Assembly: GCA_016785225.1 (NCBI GenBank)
Contig: JAFBJZ010000781.1
Location: 3,720,001-3,784,000, forward strand
DNA: 64,000 bases
DNA from: Psettodes erumei
Taxonomy: Eukaryota > Chordata > Actinopteri > Pleuronectiformes > Psettodidae
Reading direction: 5' to 3'
Both the position numbers and the translations under genes were made by a program. Below, one piece after another: positions 24,301 to 37,900 of the stretch; the first letter of the stretch is position 1; each line of letters opens with the position of its first letter. The notes under the pieces are model-generated. The model did no database searches and had not been told where the DNA came from. It saw nothing but the letters and a program-made list of their open reading frames with translations.

Positions 24301-27067
24301 GTTTTTTGTGTTTGATATCGTGGCTGTACAGTGTTGGAGGGAAAAGTTAATTTTCCCAAATAGTTTTTTTTCAGACATTGTGGTGGATGGTTACGTTTCT
24401 TTTTATTGATTATGGAGATGTAATCTTCTGAAAAGCATGGCCAGACAAACAACCCATAAGCGGTACCATATGCATCAGAGGACAATTGATGAAGCTTTTT
24501 GGATCATATATCAAGTTCCCATCATGCCAGAATGTTGTTAGAAATTAGTTTATTATGTGTCATCTGCCAAATCTACAAAGGAACTCGGCAGATCTACTGT
24601 GTAATGTTTGCCCCTTGTTCAGTGCTCTTCCAGCGAATTGTTCAAGTGCACATGTTTCCAACCAATTAAGTTTAATTTTGCATGTCTCTTTTCCATGTAT
24701 TTATTTGCACTGTGTAGTTTATAGTGATGACAGAATTCATGTTGTTACATGTAGACTGTTTGAGGTTTTCTCTGTTTTGCCATCATATAGTGATATGAAA
24801 TCAGAGTGACAATGCTGAATTGTAACTCTGGGCCAGCAATCGTAATGTAACGTAATGATTTTAAATGCACAATAAAAACTTTTTTAAAAAGATCTTTAAA
24901 AAAGGGTGTTTACATCTTCTAATGCTATTACATGGAGACAGGAAAATATGATTTTGGGCTTCAAAATTATTTTGCTAATGTGGTCAGACAATGTCTTATT
25001 AATTTCAAAACCTCAGGTTTATTCATGCGTTGTTACTAGTGGAGCATAAGAGGCTGATTGAACACAAGAACAAGAGCCTATGAGCACTCTTGATTTCCAC
25101 GCTGAATGTTTAGTTAACAAGGAGAACATGGTAACATGGTAAATAAAACACTGCAATTGGTTGTAGTCATTCACAGCTAAAACAATGGAGCAGGCACCTC
25201 ATTCATTAAGAACTCCTGCACAATAAATAACAGCAAAATATTCACAACTGCAATGACAATGCTCCGATTCAGTGTGAATGCTCAGGGAACTTAACACCAG
25301 GCTGCACGTGTAATTGAACAAGATGGTTACGCTGATGAACCAAGACTCATAGAGGCAAGCCATCCCTCTGTCAGTAGGTGCCCAGCACACACTGGCCCAT
25401 TCATATGCGCATTCCTGTCTCTCCACTCGCAGCCCAGCAGGCTCCTCCCGGCCACTCAGGACAGGGGCTGGCGCACACAAAGGGTCTTCAATCTGACTAA
25501 GACAACAGCCAGCATAAAGGCCCGGATAGCCACAACAGCACTATGTCAAAGAATAGGCTGGGGGCGGTGAGTGGAGCTTGGGGGAGCCCTGTGCAGAACA
25601 GGGGCACCGCTGATGGATGGATAAGGGCTGGGCTCAAGCGACGTGGTGGAAGGCCTGTCTGAGGTTTTTGTGCATAAAGGCAGATATTTGTACTTGCCCA
25701 GTGACCATGGAATGCAAACATGAAACATAAGGACAATAGAACACCACTTTGGGGCAATGAAGAAGCTGCTAGGGAAATCATCATGCAAATAATCCCTGGG
25801 GCAGATATTGTTCACTCTGAGGATTGCATGACTCTGGGTTAGTTCTAATGCTGATGAGTGGTTTAGCCTGCCTTTAGTTTGCTTTTGCATACGGTGTCCC
25901 TTGCTTTAATAGAGTCTGGCACATTTCCTTATGCTGAAAGGAAGTGGAGAATGATCAGAGATGCCCCACCTCATCTTAAAACAGACTGCCTGTAGGCTAA
26001 GCTTTTGTCAGAAACACCTAAGCAAAGGTTCAACTGATTTTAAAGCCTAAACAGTCCTGTTCCTGATCTAAGAGATCATGTAGATGAGTGGTTTACGTTA
26101 TTTGACCCTTGCGGGCATTTCCTCGCAGGTGACAGTTCACTGCACTCTGTAAGTATTAATAAAAAATCATAAACTCAAATCATAAACTATCCCTTTATTT
26201 TATAGCCTCTCAGGTTCGTCCCTTCAGTAAACTTACATATATCATTCTTGAGCTACCCTGGCATGTACACATCACAGCGACAGGTTAATGATTAGCTGTC
26301 CAAGCCCTCTCAAATTAGGACCAGATTATACAAGCTTTTATTGTCTTGTGTGTGCTGGTGAACTAGTATAGAAATATAGACAGTATGTCTCCCCTGTGCT
26401 GCTATAAACAGCTGAAGACCATCTTTTATTGGTCTGCGATTGCCTTTTTAAATTTAGTCTCATCTGTTTTGCACAAATTTTACCACCCTAAACTGTCTCT
26501 GTTCAGACTGGAGTGGAGATTTCCAGCAATTTCAAATTTATCACTCACCCCCTATCTTCAGAGGGAAACAACAAGCAGCCAAATGAATTTAAAGAATCCC
26601 CATATGCCATGGATTTCTATCATTAGAAGCTTGACGCACATCTCAAGGGAACGCTTTATCAGTAACACAAAGAGAAAAGAAAGGCCTATAAAATATCTGA
26701 TTTCAAACTGCTGTTGCATCAAAGATCTCCGCAGTCGCGGTTGCTGCTCTGAACTTGTAAGATGTGGCTGATGGCAGCACATGCACATTTAACTCTCACT
26801 ATTAGTTACCCTAATAAACAAACTTGGTCTTTCTCTGGTATGTGTGCGGTTGTCAGATTCACACTTCATGTATTCCGTAGCTGACAGTTCTCTTTGAAGT
26901 TGCAAGTTAATTTGAGCACAAAGAGCATTTGGCAATTAAAAAAAGAAGTAGTTTAGATGTGTTAAATGCAAGAAGTCGACCAAAATAGGCTGATCTAAAA
27001 GTGAAAAAAACAAGACAGCGTTGACATCACAGTCAGTCAGTATAACTTGACTAAATAGTCAACATTT

Positions 27068-27290
27068 TAGGAAATATATCTCTTTACTTTCTTGCCAAGA
27101 GTTTAATGAGGAGATTGGTACCATTCTCATGTCTGTACATTAATTTTGAAGCTGCAGCCAACAGCTGGTTAGCATAAAGACTGGAAGCAGAGCAACAGCT
27201 GGCCTGGCTCTGTCAAAAGGCAGCACCTTCTTCCTAACAGCACCTTTCAAGCTCACAAATGATCACTTCATTATTTTTTTAAATACAGAC
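27068..27290 (+). repeat. Teleost dispersed repeat of unnamed family
   Basis: Ordered phrases such as CTTTCTTGCCAAGAGTTTAATGAGGAGATTGG, ACCATTCTCATGTCTGTACA, GGTTAGCATAAAGACTGGAAGCAG and CTGGCCTGGCTCTGTC match in layout a repeat commonly seen in teleost non-coding DNA. A degraded relative lies at 9556-9712. The assignment rests on recognition only. Confidence 0.45.
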
Positions 27291-29799
27291 AAAAAAAAAT
27301 TGTAAAGACAACATGTTTTCGGGTGTTGCATGCTGGACTACTTCTTGGCAATGCAAAGTCTCTTCCTCACTGGTTACCTGGCAACGTGAAGGTGATGACT
27401 GGCCTCCAGGAAGTCACCATACACGGTCAAAGGGTTGAATAATAATAATCTTTGATAAATTCACAATATCACCACATTTATTGGGCTTTTTCAAGAATGT
27501 CTGCCTGTCTTGCACTTTACCCACTGCATACTGGACTCAAAGGCAACGTTTGTATCGTGATGGACTCCCTGGTTTGACTCAGGATTGTTTTCATTTATAC
27601 AGCACATTGCTCAGTTGTGATCTCTTTTTGCACTTTCTGTTTAAAATCTAAAATGTGAATTTTAGGTGGATCGATTGCTGTGTCAAAACTTAATCTAATT
27701 TGGATGAGTCCAAGGAGTCATTGTGTAACGTCATGCCAGGATCCTCCTGTGTTTGCTGATAGGAGCTCAGTTTGGGGCTTGTGTTACTTCCAAAATAACA
27801 ACATTAAGATAATATTTGCTTTCTCAATATGGGAATAGAATAGTGTACAATCTACAAATGCAGACTATAAGAAGCTTTCTGTGAGGCTCACATGTTGTTT
27901 TTATATATGAATCTCTAGTACTGACCGTCAAAAAGCAAAATTTGAATCTCCAGTAAAGTAAAGCAAATATGAGTCACCTCATTTTGTGAATTTCCCAAAC
28001 ATCACATAAGGTTAATGCTGCATGGAAGATCAAAGGCCAGCACATGTTGAAACACAGATCTGTTTCTTTGTTTTCCATTCTTTAATCTGACTACTAAGCT
28101 GGGCTTCATATGTCTCTGCAGCTTCAGTCATCAATCATTTGTCAATCATGACATGAAATCAAAGACCATATGAGCTCCTCAGATATGAACTATGTGTTTG
28201 ATCAGGCAGACAAACTTGTGTTTGTGCTGACTTGGCAGATACATTTCCAATTCTGATGCTCTTTGAAATATTGCCAAAACATATGATCTTAATGCCAGCA
28301 CAATAAAGTTACTTTATATTAGCCTTGAATTAGAAGTTGATGAAAGTGCTTGTTTACTTTCAGTGAATTAGCATACAAGTTCTGAAATGCTGCTAAGACA
28401 AAGAATTTCCCACCTCAGGTACAGACTCCTTTTATTGCATCTGATTACACTGATAGTCTTAAACACCAGCTTTTCAAAGAACGTTCTACATTTACTTTAG
28501 AGAGTGTAATCCTTAAAAAGCTCAACTTTTTTGGAAAAGACAACAAATGCTATTGTTCTTTTATGTCGTCATGGGACTTTTCTTGATGATCCTTAAAGTG
28601 TCATTTCAGAGTAAAGTGGTTTTCAGGAACAATGAAGCATATTTCCAATAGTCCCACAAGTATTTCTATCAAATTCAGTGACCCTGAATGCCTCTTGTTG
28701 AACTCTATAGTTGTGCATTTATTGGATATTTCTTTTCTATTCTTGTGCATATTAATTACGGTGTGGTCAGAGCTGAGATTGCTCTATGAAGTGAGTTGTT
28801 GTGAGTTGTTCGTATGCACTGTGATAGTTGAAATGTAAGGCAGGAGTGCTTTAATTACTCGTGTGTTGTGTAGGTCTCCAATCCCACAATGCAAAGAGCG
28901 TGGTGGAGCTCAGCTGGAGAGGTGCAATGGATGGCAGGGGAGCCAGGTTTTCGGCCCGGGCAGACCTGCGTCAAGTTGAACGGTATAATAGCGGATTCCG
29001 GAGATGTGACATTCAAAATAAAAGCTGCACTGTAGTTACGGGGAGCAGCGATTAACAGTTGTGTGGAGAAAAACAACAAACGTAACATTTCTGTGAATAT
29101 GGAGTGAGTATATTATGTAAAAATATTCACATCGCAATGTGGTGCACAGTATTTCAAATAAACTGTCTTTCTTTGAGAGGTGTGGTTAAGAAAAGACCTT
29201 GTTTAATTTAAAAACAAAACTAAACCTACCCAGAGAGAAAAACTTCGAACAACCACAAATGACATCCGGTGTAAAATGAAAAAATAATAAATAAATGTTA
29301 AACTTAAATTAGACATAATTTAATTATTTGTATGTGGCAACATAACATTGTCCGGAATAAGTGACAAAATGTAGTTAATGTTTAGTCTCCAGTTTGATTG
29401 AATGGTGCTTAATTCTGCTTTAACTCTATACAACAACCATCACTTAATGCACATTTGCGATGAGAAAATCATCCACACGTTAACACTCCTTGACCAATTT
29501 TCCTCTAGTCCTGCACAATATCTAACATTTAAAACGTAGAAGTACGGAATATGTATATACCTGGGTCCTCTCTCAAGAAGCACGAATAACCACTCAGTTT
29601 GGGTCATGTATTTAAGTAAATATTAACTTCGGTCCAGGGAAGTTACCCAACTGTTTCTCACGGCTGATTGTGTCAAGCATTTTGCTAGGTTTTGCTCCAG
29701 TTGAATTTTATTTTGTAGTTAAAGACCGGAAGTTATCAGTGTCACTGTCTTAAAATTGACATCGCTCTAAAGGATGCGCTTCGACTCCGATTAAAGGGG

Positions 29800-30454
29800 G
29801 GAGGTTTGGAGCAGCCCAGACTCTCGTTGTTTCACAGCGTTTCTCCACCAGGAATGGGCAAAATACTTTCTGGGATTCAGGGAAGAGCCTCTCGTTTGTA
29901 AGAACACAACAGCGAACGGCAGCTCGTTTTGGGGGCTTTGTGTTAGAGTGAGTTGAACAACTTTAGGACACAGTTTTCGGAGGTGAGGGGACTTCGTTTC
30001 ATCGCGAGCGGAACGTTTTGGGATAAAAGGAGAAACCGCAACCACTGCACGGTCCTGCGCTCACGTAGTTTCTTCGGATCGGCTCAGGTTAGCTCGGAAA
30101 GGTAGAAGAAGCTGGTCGCAAAGGAAACCAGAGTCCTACGATATACTCGGAAAAATAGTGGAAAAACTTGACGGTATTTGGGAAGTTTCCCCCCCCCCCC
30201 GTTGGTTCTTTTTTTTGGAGGAGGAGGGGGGGTCGAACTGCGGGGACGCACATTCTTTTCTCCAGTCGCACAAGTTTAGCACGGATATGCGCAAACTTGT
30301 TAGCTAAGCGGCGAGAGCTCGGATTAAGTGAGCCTCACACGTTTAAGTCTGGATATATACTGGTTTTCGGGAAGTTTTTTCTGCACCCAGTTCCAGCTCG
30401 GCGGTCTTCCTTATCCGACCGACGCTGGCTGTTTCACAGCCCCCCGCCAGTAAG
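29800..30454 (+). promoter_or_regulatory. fgfr1a: fgfr1 promoter and 5' non-coding exon 1
   Basis: Base composition changes here to GC- and CpG-rich, unlike the preceding AT-rich 9 kb, consistent with a promoter island. The segment ends in a strong donor (CCAGTAAG then gtgagttggtg) at 30454. There is no start codon in frame with fgfr1; FGFR genes begin with a non-coding exon, so this fits exon 1. The transcription start is not visible; no TATA box is obvious. A six-codon upstream ORF (MRKLVS) sits at 30287-30307 if the leader extends that far. Confidence 0.55.
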
Positions 30455-30964
30455 GTGAGTTGGTGTCCTCCTCTTGCACCTCTCTTTGATTTAGCTTCGC
30501 CTCGCCGTTTGCGTGCGGGGTTAAGCTAATGCCTCACGTTGCGACGATTTCATTTTATTATTGTCATTATTGACGCACCTCTTGTCCGAAAACGGAGCTA
30601 ATTAAAAAAGAAAGAAAAACGTGGCTGTATAAATTGGTAAGCAGTTAACGTTCAACCACCTGTTTTTTCCCCTCCCCTGTAGAAAATGTTCTGCAAATGT
30701 GTAAAACGGATAAAGTGTCTGTTTACGTACGCGTTGTGTTATTTTTGTTAGTGCCGGACGAATGTAAGGGTGCGAGCGGTAACGTTAAAGGACAAGGCCC
30801 AAATGTTGCCTGTGGTCCGGATTGAAAACGCGTTGGTTTTTGTACCTGAAGTCACGGCAGGCGTTTTTATTCGATTATACGATTTATTTACCTGGATAAA
30901 CTCCACCTACGTCAATGGTGGAAAAACCTAGAAAGCCATGACTGCACTTGATGGCGTTATTCCT

Positions 30965-31037
<73 letters not shown>
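30965..31037. repeat. (CT)n-(CA)n compound microsatellite
   Basis: A run of CT dinucleotides is followed directly by a run of CA dinucleotides, about 73 bases in all, roughly 0.5 kb downstream of the fgfr1 exon 1 donor. Confidence 0.95.
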
Positions 31038-31041
<4 letters not shown>

Positions 31042-33099
31042 GCAGTTTGGCCTCATGGACCCAAAGCACGTTTCCGAACTTATTTGGGCTCTCTTAGTTT
31101 TGCGGTGGTGTATTCGTGTTGTGTTGAATCCCGGTGGCGTCTGTGCGCAAATTGACCCCAGTCCTCGTCTTCTCCCTCTTCCAAGTCCTCCTGCCTCCAA
31201 AAAACTAGCAAACACAAACAGGAAATGTTCAAACCCCAACAACCTTTTTTTTTTCGAATCGTGGCGCTTATTCACAAATGCAGCGAAGTACGAGGACGGC
31301 CACCATTACTGCGTCTGTCATGAAGTCTGGGTCTGGAGGGGGCAGGCCTGGTGTTGTGTAAAGCTCTAAATGTTATGTTATAAAGGGAGAGGGAGAAGAT
31401 GGGTGGTTTAGTGGAGCAGCATGTCTGCAGGGAGTTAACCAGAGAGAGAGAGAGACAGGGGGGGAAAAAAGTTTTCTCCTGAACCATATAATGGGAAGTG
31501 AAGAACGGTCCTTCCCTTTAATTGCCTCACGCCTGACTCACGCCGTGTCATTATATTTGCTGGAACTGAATCCATCAACAACACAAAAAAAACGAGTGCC
31601 AGTTTTTACAAGTGAGTAGACTTGGTCTCTTGTGGCTCAGAGGTGGAGGTCGATTCACATTTTAAATCGGATACAGATATTCGGTGTCTGTGCAGAGGGT
31701 TGGTTGTTTCTTGATTTAACCTTCCCTGGGAGAACGGCCACATCCACATGTGCTGAACTTGGAAAAACGCTTTGGGTTTGGGTGTCAAGCAAATGGCCTG
31801 GTGTCAGACGGCTCGGCATTAATTGCCTTTACGTTTGAGCGTAATCTGGTGACACCTGATCTCCCTCCACGGCACGCTGCTGGGGGAACCACGGTTTCAG
31901 ATTGTGAGGCTGCAAAGAAGAAGAAGAGGAAGAAGGGGAAAAAAACCCAGGAGGTGTCTGTTTTTTGAAAACAGTAGCCTTAGGGAAATGGTCCGATGCT
32001 CTTGTGCCTGCTGAACTGCAGCCGTGTAGCCGTGCAGGCCTGCCTGCTGCTGCTGCTGCTGCTGCTGGACAGGGAGTGCAGACTTAGCCGGGAAAGGGGG
32101 CTACAGAATTCGGGAGCGGAGGAATTTTATGCATGGATGGCAGGGAACAGTAATTCTGTTGCAGACCATGTTATGGGTTTGGGCCCCGTCACTTTTGTCT
32201 TTGTGTAATTAGAGAAGCGAAATGCGTCTTGGTCTGATCAGCCCAGTTTAACCCATTTTATTTGCCAGTTTATTTTTTGGGGGTTGGGATCTTTCTTCCT
32301 TGGAAGTGTGCGTTTCCCAAGATTGTATTTTCCTGCCCTGTCCACAAAGGTACTGGGGCAGTTGCACACTAAAAGGAGAAACGAAACGTAAACTTTCTGG
32401 GCAGGTGTTGATCTCGGTGTGGCAGTTTTTCAATCATCCTATTGACTTAACACCCACCTCAAGCAGTGGGTGAGTTTAGCTGCACTGAGGCGACAATAGA
32501 GGTGTGTGGCACTGGAGCGCTCGCAGGCGCGAGAGGTGCCTGTGCGTCGTTTTCCCTCCGTTAGCCCCCGTGTGTCGTCACCGTAAATCAGACTGTGTCC
32601 TCCATGGTTTGGCTGGTTTAAAGAGGAAAAAGATTTTTGTCCAAATTCTGCATCACCTGCCGTGTGTGTTTGCAGAAAATACACGTAATAAAATACATGC
32701 ATCATTTGGCAGGGATCCTTTAAATTTTCTTATGGTTATTTTTTAAAAATGTAGAAATTTGACTTTATTTTTACTACAAGAAATTAAGAAATAAAAATGG
32801 TAGCAGGTGTAAAGTTTTGCTTTAATTTGCTTCTCTTTTTTTGTGAATAATTGAGACCAAGAGCAGCGCTGAGTGGGTCATTCTACAGTGAAAAAACAAA
32901 CTAACATTACACTGTTTCTGAATTACTGTAATTTTTTATGTATGATTATATCAACAGGTGGTACCCACCAATACGTGGTCCCGGCTCATTTATCAGTTCA
33001 GCTTTAATAGCAACTGTCACTAAAAACCAGCGTGGAAATAAATTAGCCTGACAAACTAGGTTGATGATGAAACAGCACCGGTCAATGATATCAGGCTGC

Positions 33100-33244
<145 letters not shown>

Positions 33245-34064
33245 CAGAAGCGCCGTGTCATACGTATGTTTGGCGAAGCCAGCGCCTTCTCATCTTTGAA
33301 GAAGCCACTTCTTCTCCTCTTTCAATTACCGACGGTCGTCGTAGCGACGGGGGCCGGGGAAATGTGGCCGGCCGCTCTCCGCGCTTCCTTCTGTCTGGCA
33401 GCAGAAGCACTTTTCTTGGAGCCCTCCCAAACACTGACTCACTGCATACAAAAAAGCTGCGATGACCAAGCTTCTTTATCCCCCCACCCACCACCACCTC
33501 CACCAGCACCACCACCACCGGACCCCCGAACCCAGCTCAGCTGCTGGAACACTAGACCGTTCTTGGAATGCGAAATTGAATTGGTTTTGAGGAGAACACA
33601 ATGAGTGTTTCAGTGACGGGCGCTCGCACAAGCGATTACCTCTTAAAGGAAAAATCACAGCTGCATCTGAACACGACTTCGTGTGAAAAGGGGGAAAAAA
33701 ACAACAACAATAAAAAAAAATTGGAGTTGGGGTTTCTTTGACCCAGATGTGACGCTTGTGTTGTTGTTTCCCAGAACCAGCGTGAATGGCTGTTTTGGAT
33801 TCCATCAGATTTTCTTCGGTCCTGGCCGATGAGCTTGAATTAAGCAGAGGCGGGACCCTAAACGCGGCATTTGCTCGACACGTCTCAACAACCCGTGCGA
33901 GCAAATGGTTGCAGGGGGATCATTTTAGGCTTTGGGGACCAAAACCAACTGTTAGGTGATAGATCTCTCAGCGTGGAAATGATGGCCTGCCGGTCTCTCC
34001 CTCTACAAGGGTGTCGCATAACAGGCTGGAGGTTTTTTGTTTTTTACCTTAACAAATTCCTCAA

Positions 34065-34082
34065 GGGGGGGGGGGGGGGGGG
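34065..34082. repeat. 18-base G homopolymer
   Basis: An uninterrupted G run in fgfr1 intron 1, preceded by CCTCAA. It may be a length-uncertain sequencing or assembly point. Confidence 0.9.
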
Positions 34083-34817
34083 CAAGTGTTAATCTCTGTG
34101 GCCAGATGCTGCAGAGGTGATGATGCGAGCAGATGTGCATGCGAGGGTCGCCCGCTGCACTCATGCCCCCCTTATGGGAGGGGGGCACAGTACATCCTTC
34201 CACTCCCAACTGGTGGTCTCGCGGCAAGAGCGGGAACCTGATATGGCGTGGCCCGAGTGCGACGACGGCCTTTTTACGAGTCCGAACTCTAAGAGCCGCT
34301 ATTGAAGTTCCGCAAAAAAACCAAAACGCATTTCATTCCAAGGAACTGAGCAATGCTGGAGATATGAGGGCCAGGCTGGCGTGCTGTTGTTTCTTATCAG
34401 TGTTGTTGGTACAAGCAGTCCTGGATGCTGCCGTACCTGCCTTGAACCCTGCTGGACATACAGGATATTCTCTCCTTCCTTTCACTTTGTTGTGTTTCCG
34501 CCGACACGTGGATTGCCATTAGCAGAAAAACCTTTTCCGTTGATTTTTTTTTTTCTTTTCCTATTGGTGTGTTTTGGTTTTGAAAGGGCCGCAGAGCAGT
34601 CACTTGAAGACTTGGGTCGGCCTACTTTCTGCCTGTTTATTTTCCTCCAGCAAACGTTTTTCTGTTCTCATTTACTTGCACCGCGAATAGATTCTGGACA
34701 CGCGGGGCTTATCGCTGAGAACAGACCTATGAAGATCCCAGGCTTGCTCACGTGGTGGCGCGTTCGTTTAGCGTTTTTTTCATTTTTTTTTTTTTTGTGC
34801 ATGTGTTTTGCTTTCAG

Positions 34818-34910
34818 CTGAGCGCCGTGGATGACCCGCCGCCGATGCCCCAAAGGTCTGAATGGAGCTCCGGTCGCAGGAAAGCCGCCAGTCGTATCCC
34901 CCCCAGCAGG
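34818..34910 (+). promoter_or_regulatory. fgfr1a: fgfr1 5' UTR part of exon 2 with three upstream ATGs
   Basis: This leader begins after the CTTTCAG acceptor. Upstream ATGs lie at 34831 (out of frame, terminates at 34915-34917 across the main start), 34845 (in frame, would add 22 residues) and 34862 (out of frame, overlapping the CDS). The chosen start at 34911 has A at -3 and begins a clear signal peptide. The 34845 ATG has C at -3, a poor context. Confidence 0.65.
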
Positions 34911-37900
34911 ATGCTGATGAGGCACAGCGTCCTTTTGCTTCTGGCTCTGTTCGCCCAGGTGCTGAGGACCCAGTGCTGGCCAGCCAACACGGATGAAGGT
35001 AAGACGGCTGGATTCAGACTCCCGCGGCCGCGGTGTCGTTAAATACCGCGGAACCGTTCGAAAACTAATAAAGTTGTCGCGCCTGACTTATCGGGGACTC
35101 CCGCCTTAAGAAGCAGCCCGCTGATAATCAAAGCTCTGGTCTTCGTGCAGGAATGTAATCCTAACGCACTCCAGACCTGGGTGAAGTCTGTCCTTTGTAG
35201 CGTCACTGTTCGCCCGCCGCCCCTGTCGGCCCGGGTCTGATGTTGCTCAACTGCGTCAGATGCGGCGCGGCGCTCTTTTCCCGCTTCTAGCGACACCGTG
35301 TTTCCTGCCCCGCTCAGGCACTTCATACCCCCCTGAGCTTGTTAGAAATAGCTCCTCAAGAAATGTTACTGGTGGAACTTTTGGTCTAATTTGGTTCTCA
35401 AAGTGCACGGCATGGCGTTTCAGAAGAATTCAGCCTGGTCTGGCTATTACACAAGTTCCGTTCTGAAAAGGGGAACGAGGCACTGAAATCGAATCCTTAA
35501 AAATGTGAGTCTTGGACCCAGGCCAGCGGTGTAATAGCTGCCTGGACTTGTGGGTAGATGGGTTTGGATTTTTACACTCGGCGGTCGGAAGTGGAGAGCA
35601 GCAAAAGAATATGATAAAGCCCGGCATTATAATTAGAGTAATTAAGCAAGAGGGTCTCTCTTGGGCTGTAAGCCCTAAAATAAACTTGGTGTGGCTGCGT
35701 TGAAGCCGGCAGTGGGACAGGGAGGAGAAAATGACTCCCATCTGTAGCCTGAGGGCAGCCCCGCTACCTAGCAGCCCCTGCTCCTCTCCTCCTTTGTAAT
35801 GAAAAGGTATTTGTTGTCACCGAGAGAGGAGTTAACTGCCAGGGAAACTATAAATTAGCCCTTTTTTTTTCTTGTGGAAAAAAAAAAGGAAAGAAGATGC
35901 TCCTCTGAGCCCTCCCTTATCCCCGAGGATTGGGTTTCTGAGGAGAATGTTTGTGTTCTAAGGTGAGCCATAAATTTCCACCGGGGCGGGGGAAGTCTGA
36001 TGCATTTACACTCCACCCAGTCCTTAATCACCAAATGGCCAGGTACTATCTATTCGCCTCTGTGCTCCCCCACTGACTTCAGCTTTGGATCGCTTCACTG
36101 CGCCACCCCCCCCCCCCCCGCTTCCCCGCTGGGTGACGGATGGCTTCAGCTGTCGACAAACAATCACAGCAGAAGCATTTGGTTGCATTCCCTTTTGTCT
36201 CGGGCAAGGAAACAGAATAGCTGTATGGAAACGGCCGTGTTTTATGCGCGCCTCATTGTTGCTCCTGGGTTCTCGTTTTTGTTTCGTGTTTTTTTTTTTT
36301 GGGGGTTGTTGCTGATGTGTGGCGTTCACATAAGAAAAGAATAGTCCCTGAAACAAATTCGGCCCATTAAATTCCTTCAGGGGCCAAGTGGGCAGCCATT
36401 CATATGCTTACAGCCCCCCCCCTCTATTTTTCCTCCTTAACCTTTTTTCGCATACGTGTAATTTTTTTTTTCTTGGTCGTGACAGTGAAACGTCAGGATG
36501 TGTTGTTCCCGGTGGATTTGCCCGGCTCGCTGCCGTGCTGTCAGAGCGGAACGGCCGCTGACCCTGCGGTGGAGACGAAGGCTCCCCAGCTACCGTCATC
36601 TGTCTGACGCTAGATTGTGACGGGGAAATATTATCTTTCTGATTCGCTTTGTGTTTTCGTTAATAGCCAACTTCAGTTTTTTTTTCTTTTTCTGAACATT
36701 GGCGCCAACTTCAAAATAAACCATGAGGGGGGAAAAAATCTTTTGAAAGATTCAGGATTCAACACTGATGCACCAAACTGACGTTAATGGAACTGGATCG
36801 GTTTGATGCACTTTAAAGGTGTTTTTATTGCGCTTGTCCTTGAAAGACGTAATGCAAGTCCGAACGTAGCTGAACTAATTTGAATGACGGCGGAGCGTCT
36901 TTGCCCAGCGCAGCAATCCTCGCGGCCCCCCCGAGTGTTAATCCGCGCTGATTGCCAGCAGCTCATTTGGGAAGGAAAAGGTCCTCCACTGGAGAGCTTT
37001 CAGGAGGGACGCTCGCTCGCTCTGCTTTATTTTGGGCTCGCTAATCGGCATTGTCCTATTCTTTCGCTTCCTGCCGGTCCTGCCTTTTGTCTCTTATCAA
37101 ACCCCCCCCCACGGTACGTCACCCGCCCTTTCTCTCCGGTGTGGTCGAGTCAGCGGAGGAATACCCCTCCCCACGTGTGCCACAGCAGATCCTCAATCAG
37201 CCCGACTTTACTGCATTCAACCATCACTCCGGCGAGAGCAGGAAATCCCAGAAGTCATTCACGCGGCATATTGCTTCCTATCTCGTAGCCAGAGAGGGTT
37301 CCACAGACTGGCGCCAAGTCTTCCTCTTTGGTCGGTTTGTGAAGTTACAGACTGGTGAGGCCCCCCCAGTTTAACCCCCCCGTGCTTCTGTCCGAACCAG
37401 AATTCGTTTTGCGATTTACGCGATTAGGCTGATTTAAAGCGATGTCAGTCAATTTTGGTCGGAAGAACACACGAGACCATTCCAGATGGGCTGTTTTCTG
37501 AAAATATGCCTCTTAATCCATTTTAATCCAATCATAGCAGGAGGAGGATTAACTGAGATGAAACGTCCCCGTAGTCAAAGGAAACGTTAGATATGTGGCC
37601 CTTAGCTCCGTGTTAAAAACTTGTGCTGGGAGGGAAGGCGGCGTGTTTTTGTGTTGCTGTTTGTGTTCTGCACTGAGGTCGCCACAAAAAAAATATCAGC
37701 TCTGTTTTTGGACCGGGTTCGCTACATCGTCCCACAGTGCCTTTCGTAGACGGGGCCGCCTTCGACCGCGCAGAGCCGTTCGAACTACGAGACGCTTTTC
37801 CGCCGTCTATCCCCCGAGCCGCACCGGGCCCTTCCTCCCGCCTCGCTCCGGTTGCGAGCAGATTGTCGCAGAAGCACAAATGGCCCCGGCCGGCCCACAA

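Larger units (their letters stand above)
20776..29780. other. Gene-poor interval between ankrd39 and fgfr1
   Basis: About 9 kb with no exon or RNA gene I can support, apart from the repeats listed separately. The longest open frames (near 22804-23289 and 23232-23594 on the - strand) lack splice context, a signal sequence or family motifs. Given the neighbouring developmental receptor gene, enhancers are likely here, but they cannot be located without cross-species alignment. Confidence 0.45.

Noticed and set aside
30928..31369. Overlapping open frames of 115-143 codons on both strands
   Set aside because: They run through the CT/CA microsatellite in fgfr1 intron 1 and have no splice or family support.
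34845..34910. Upstream in-frame ATG as the fgfr1 start
   Set aside because: It has C at -3 and would put a 22-residue basic stretch ahead of the signal peptide; the ATG at 34911 has A at -3 and opens directly into the hydrophobic signal.
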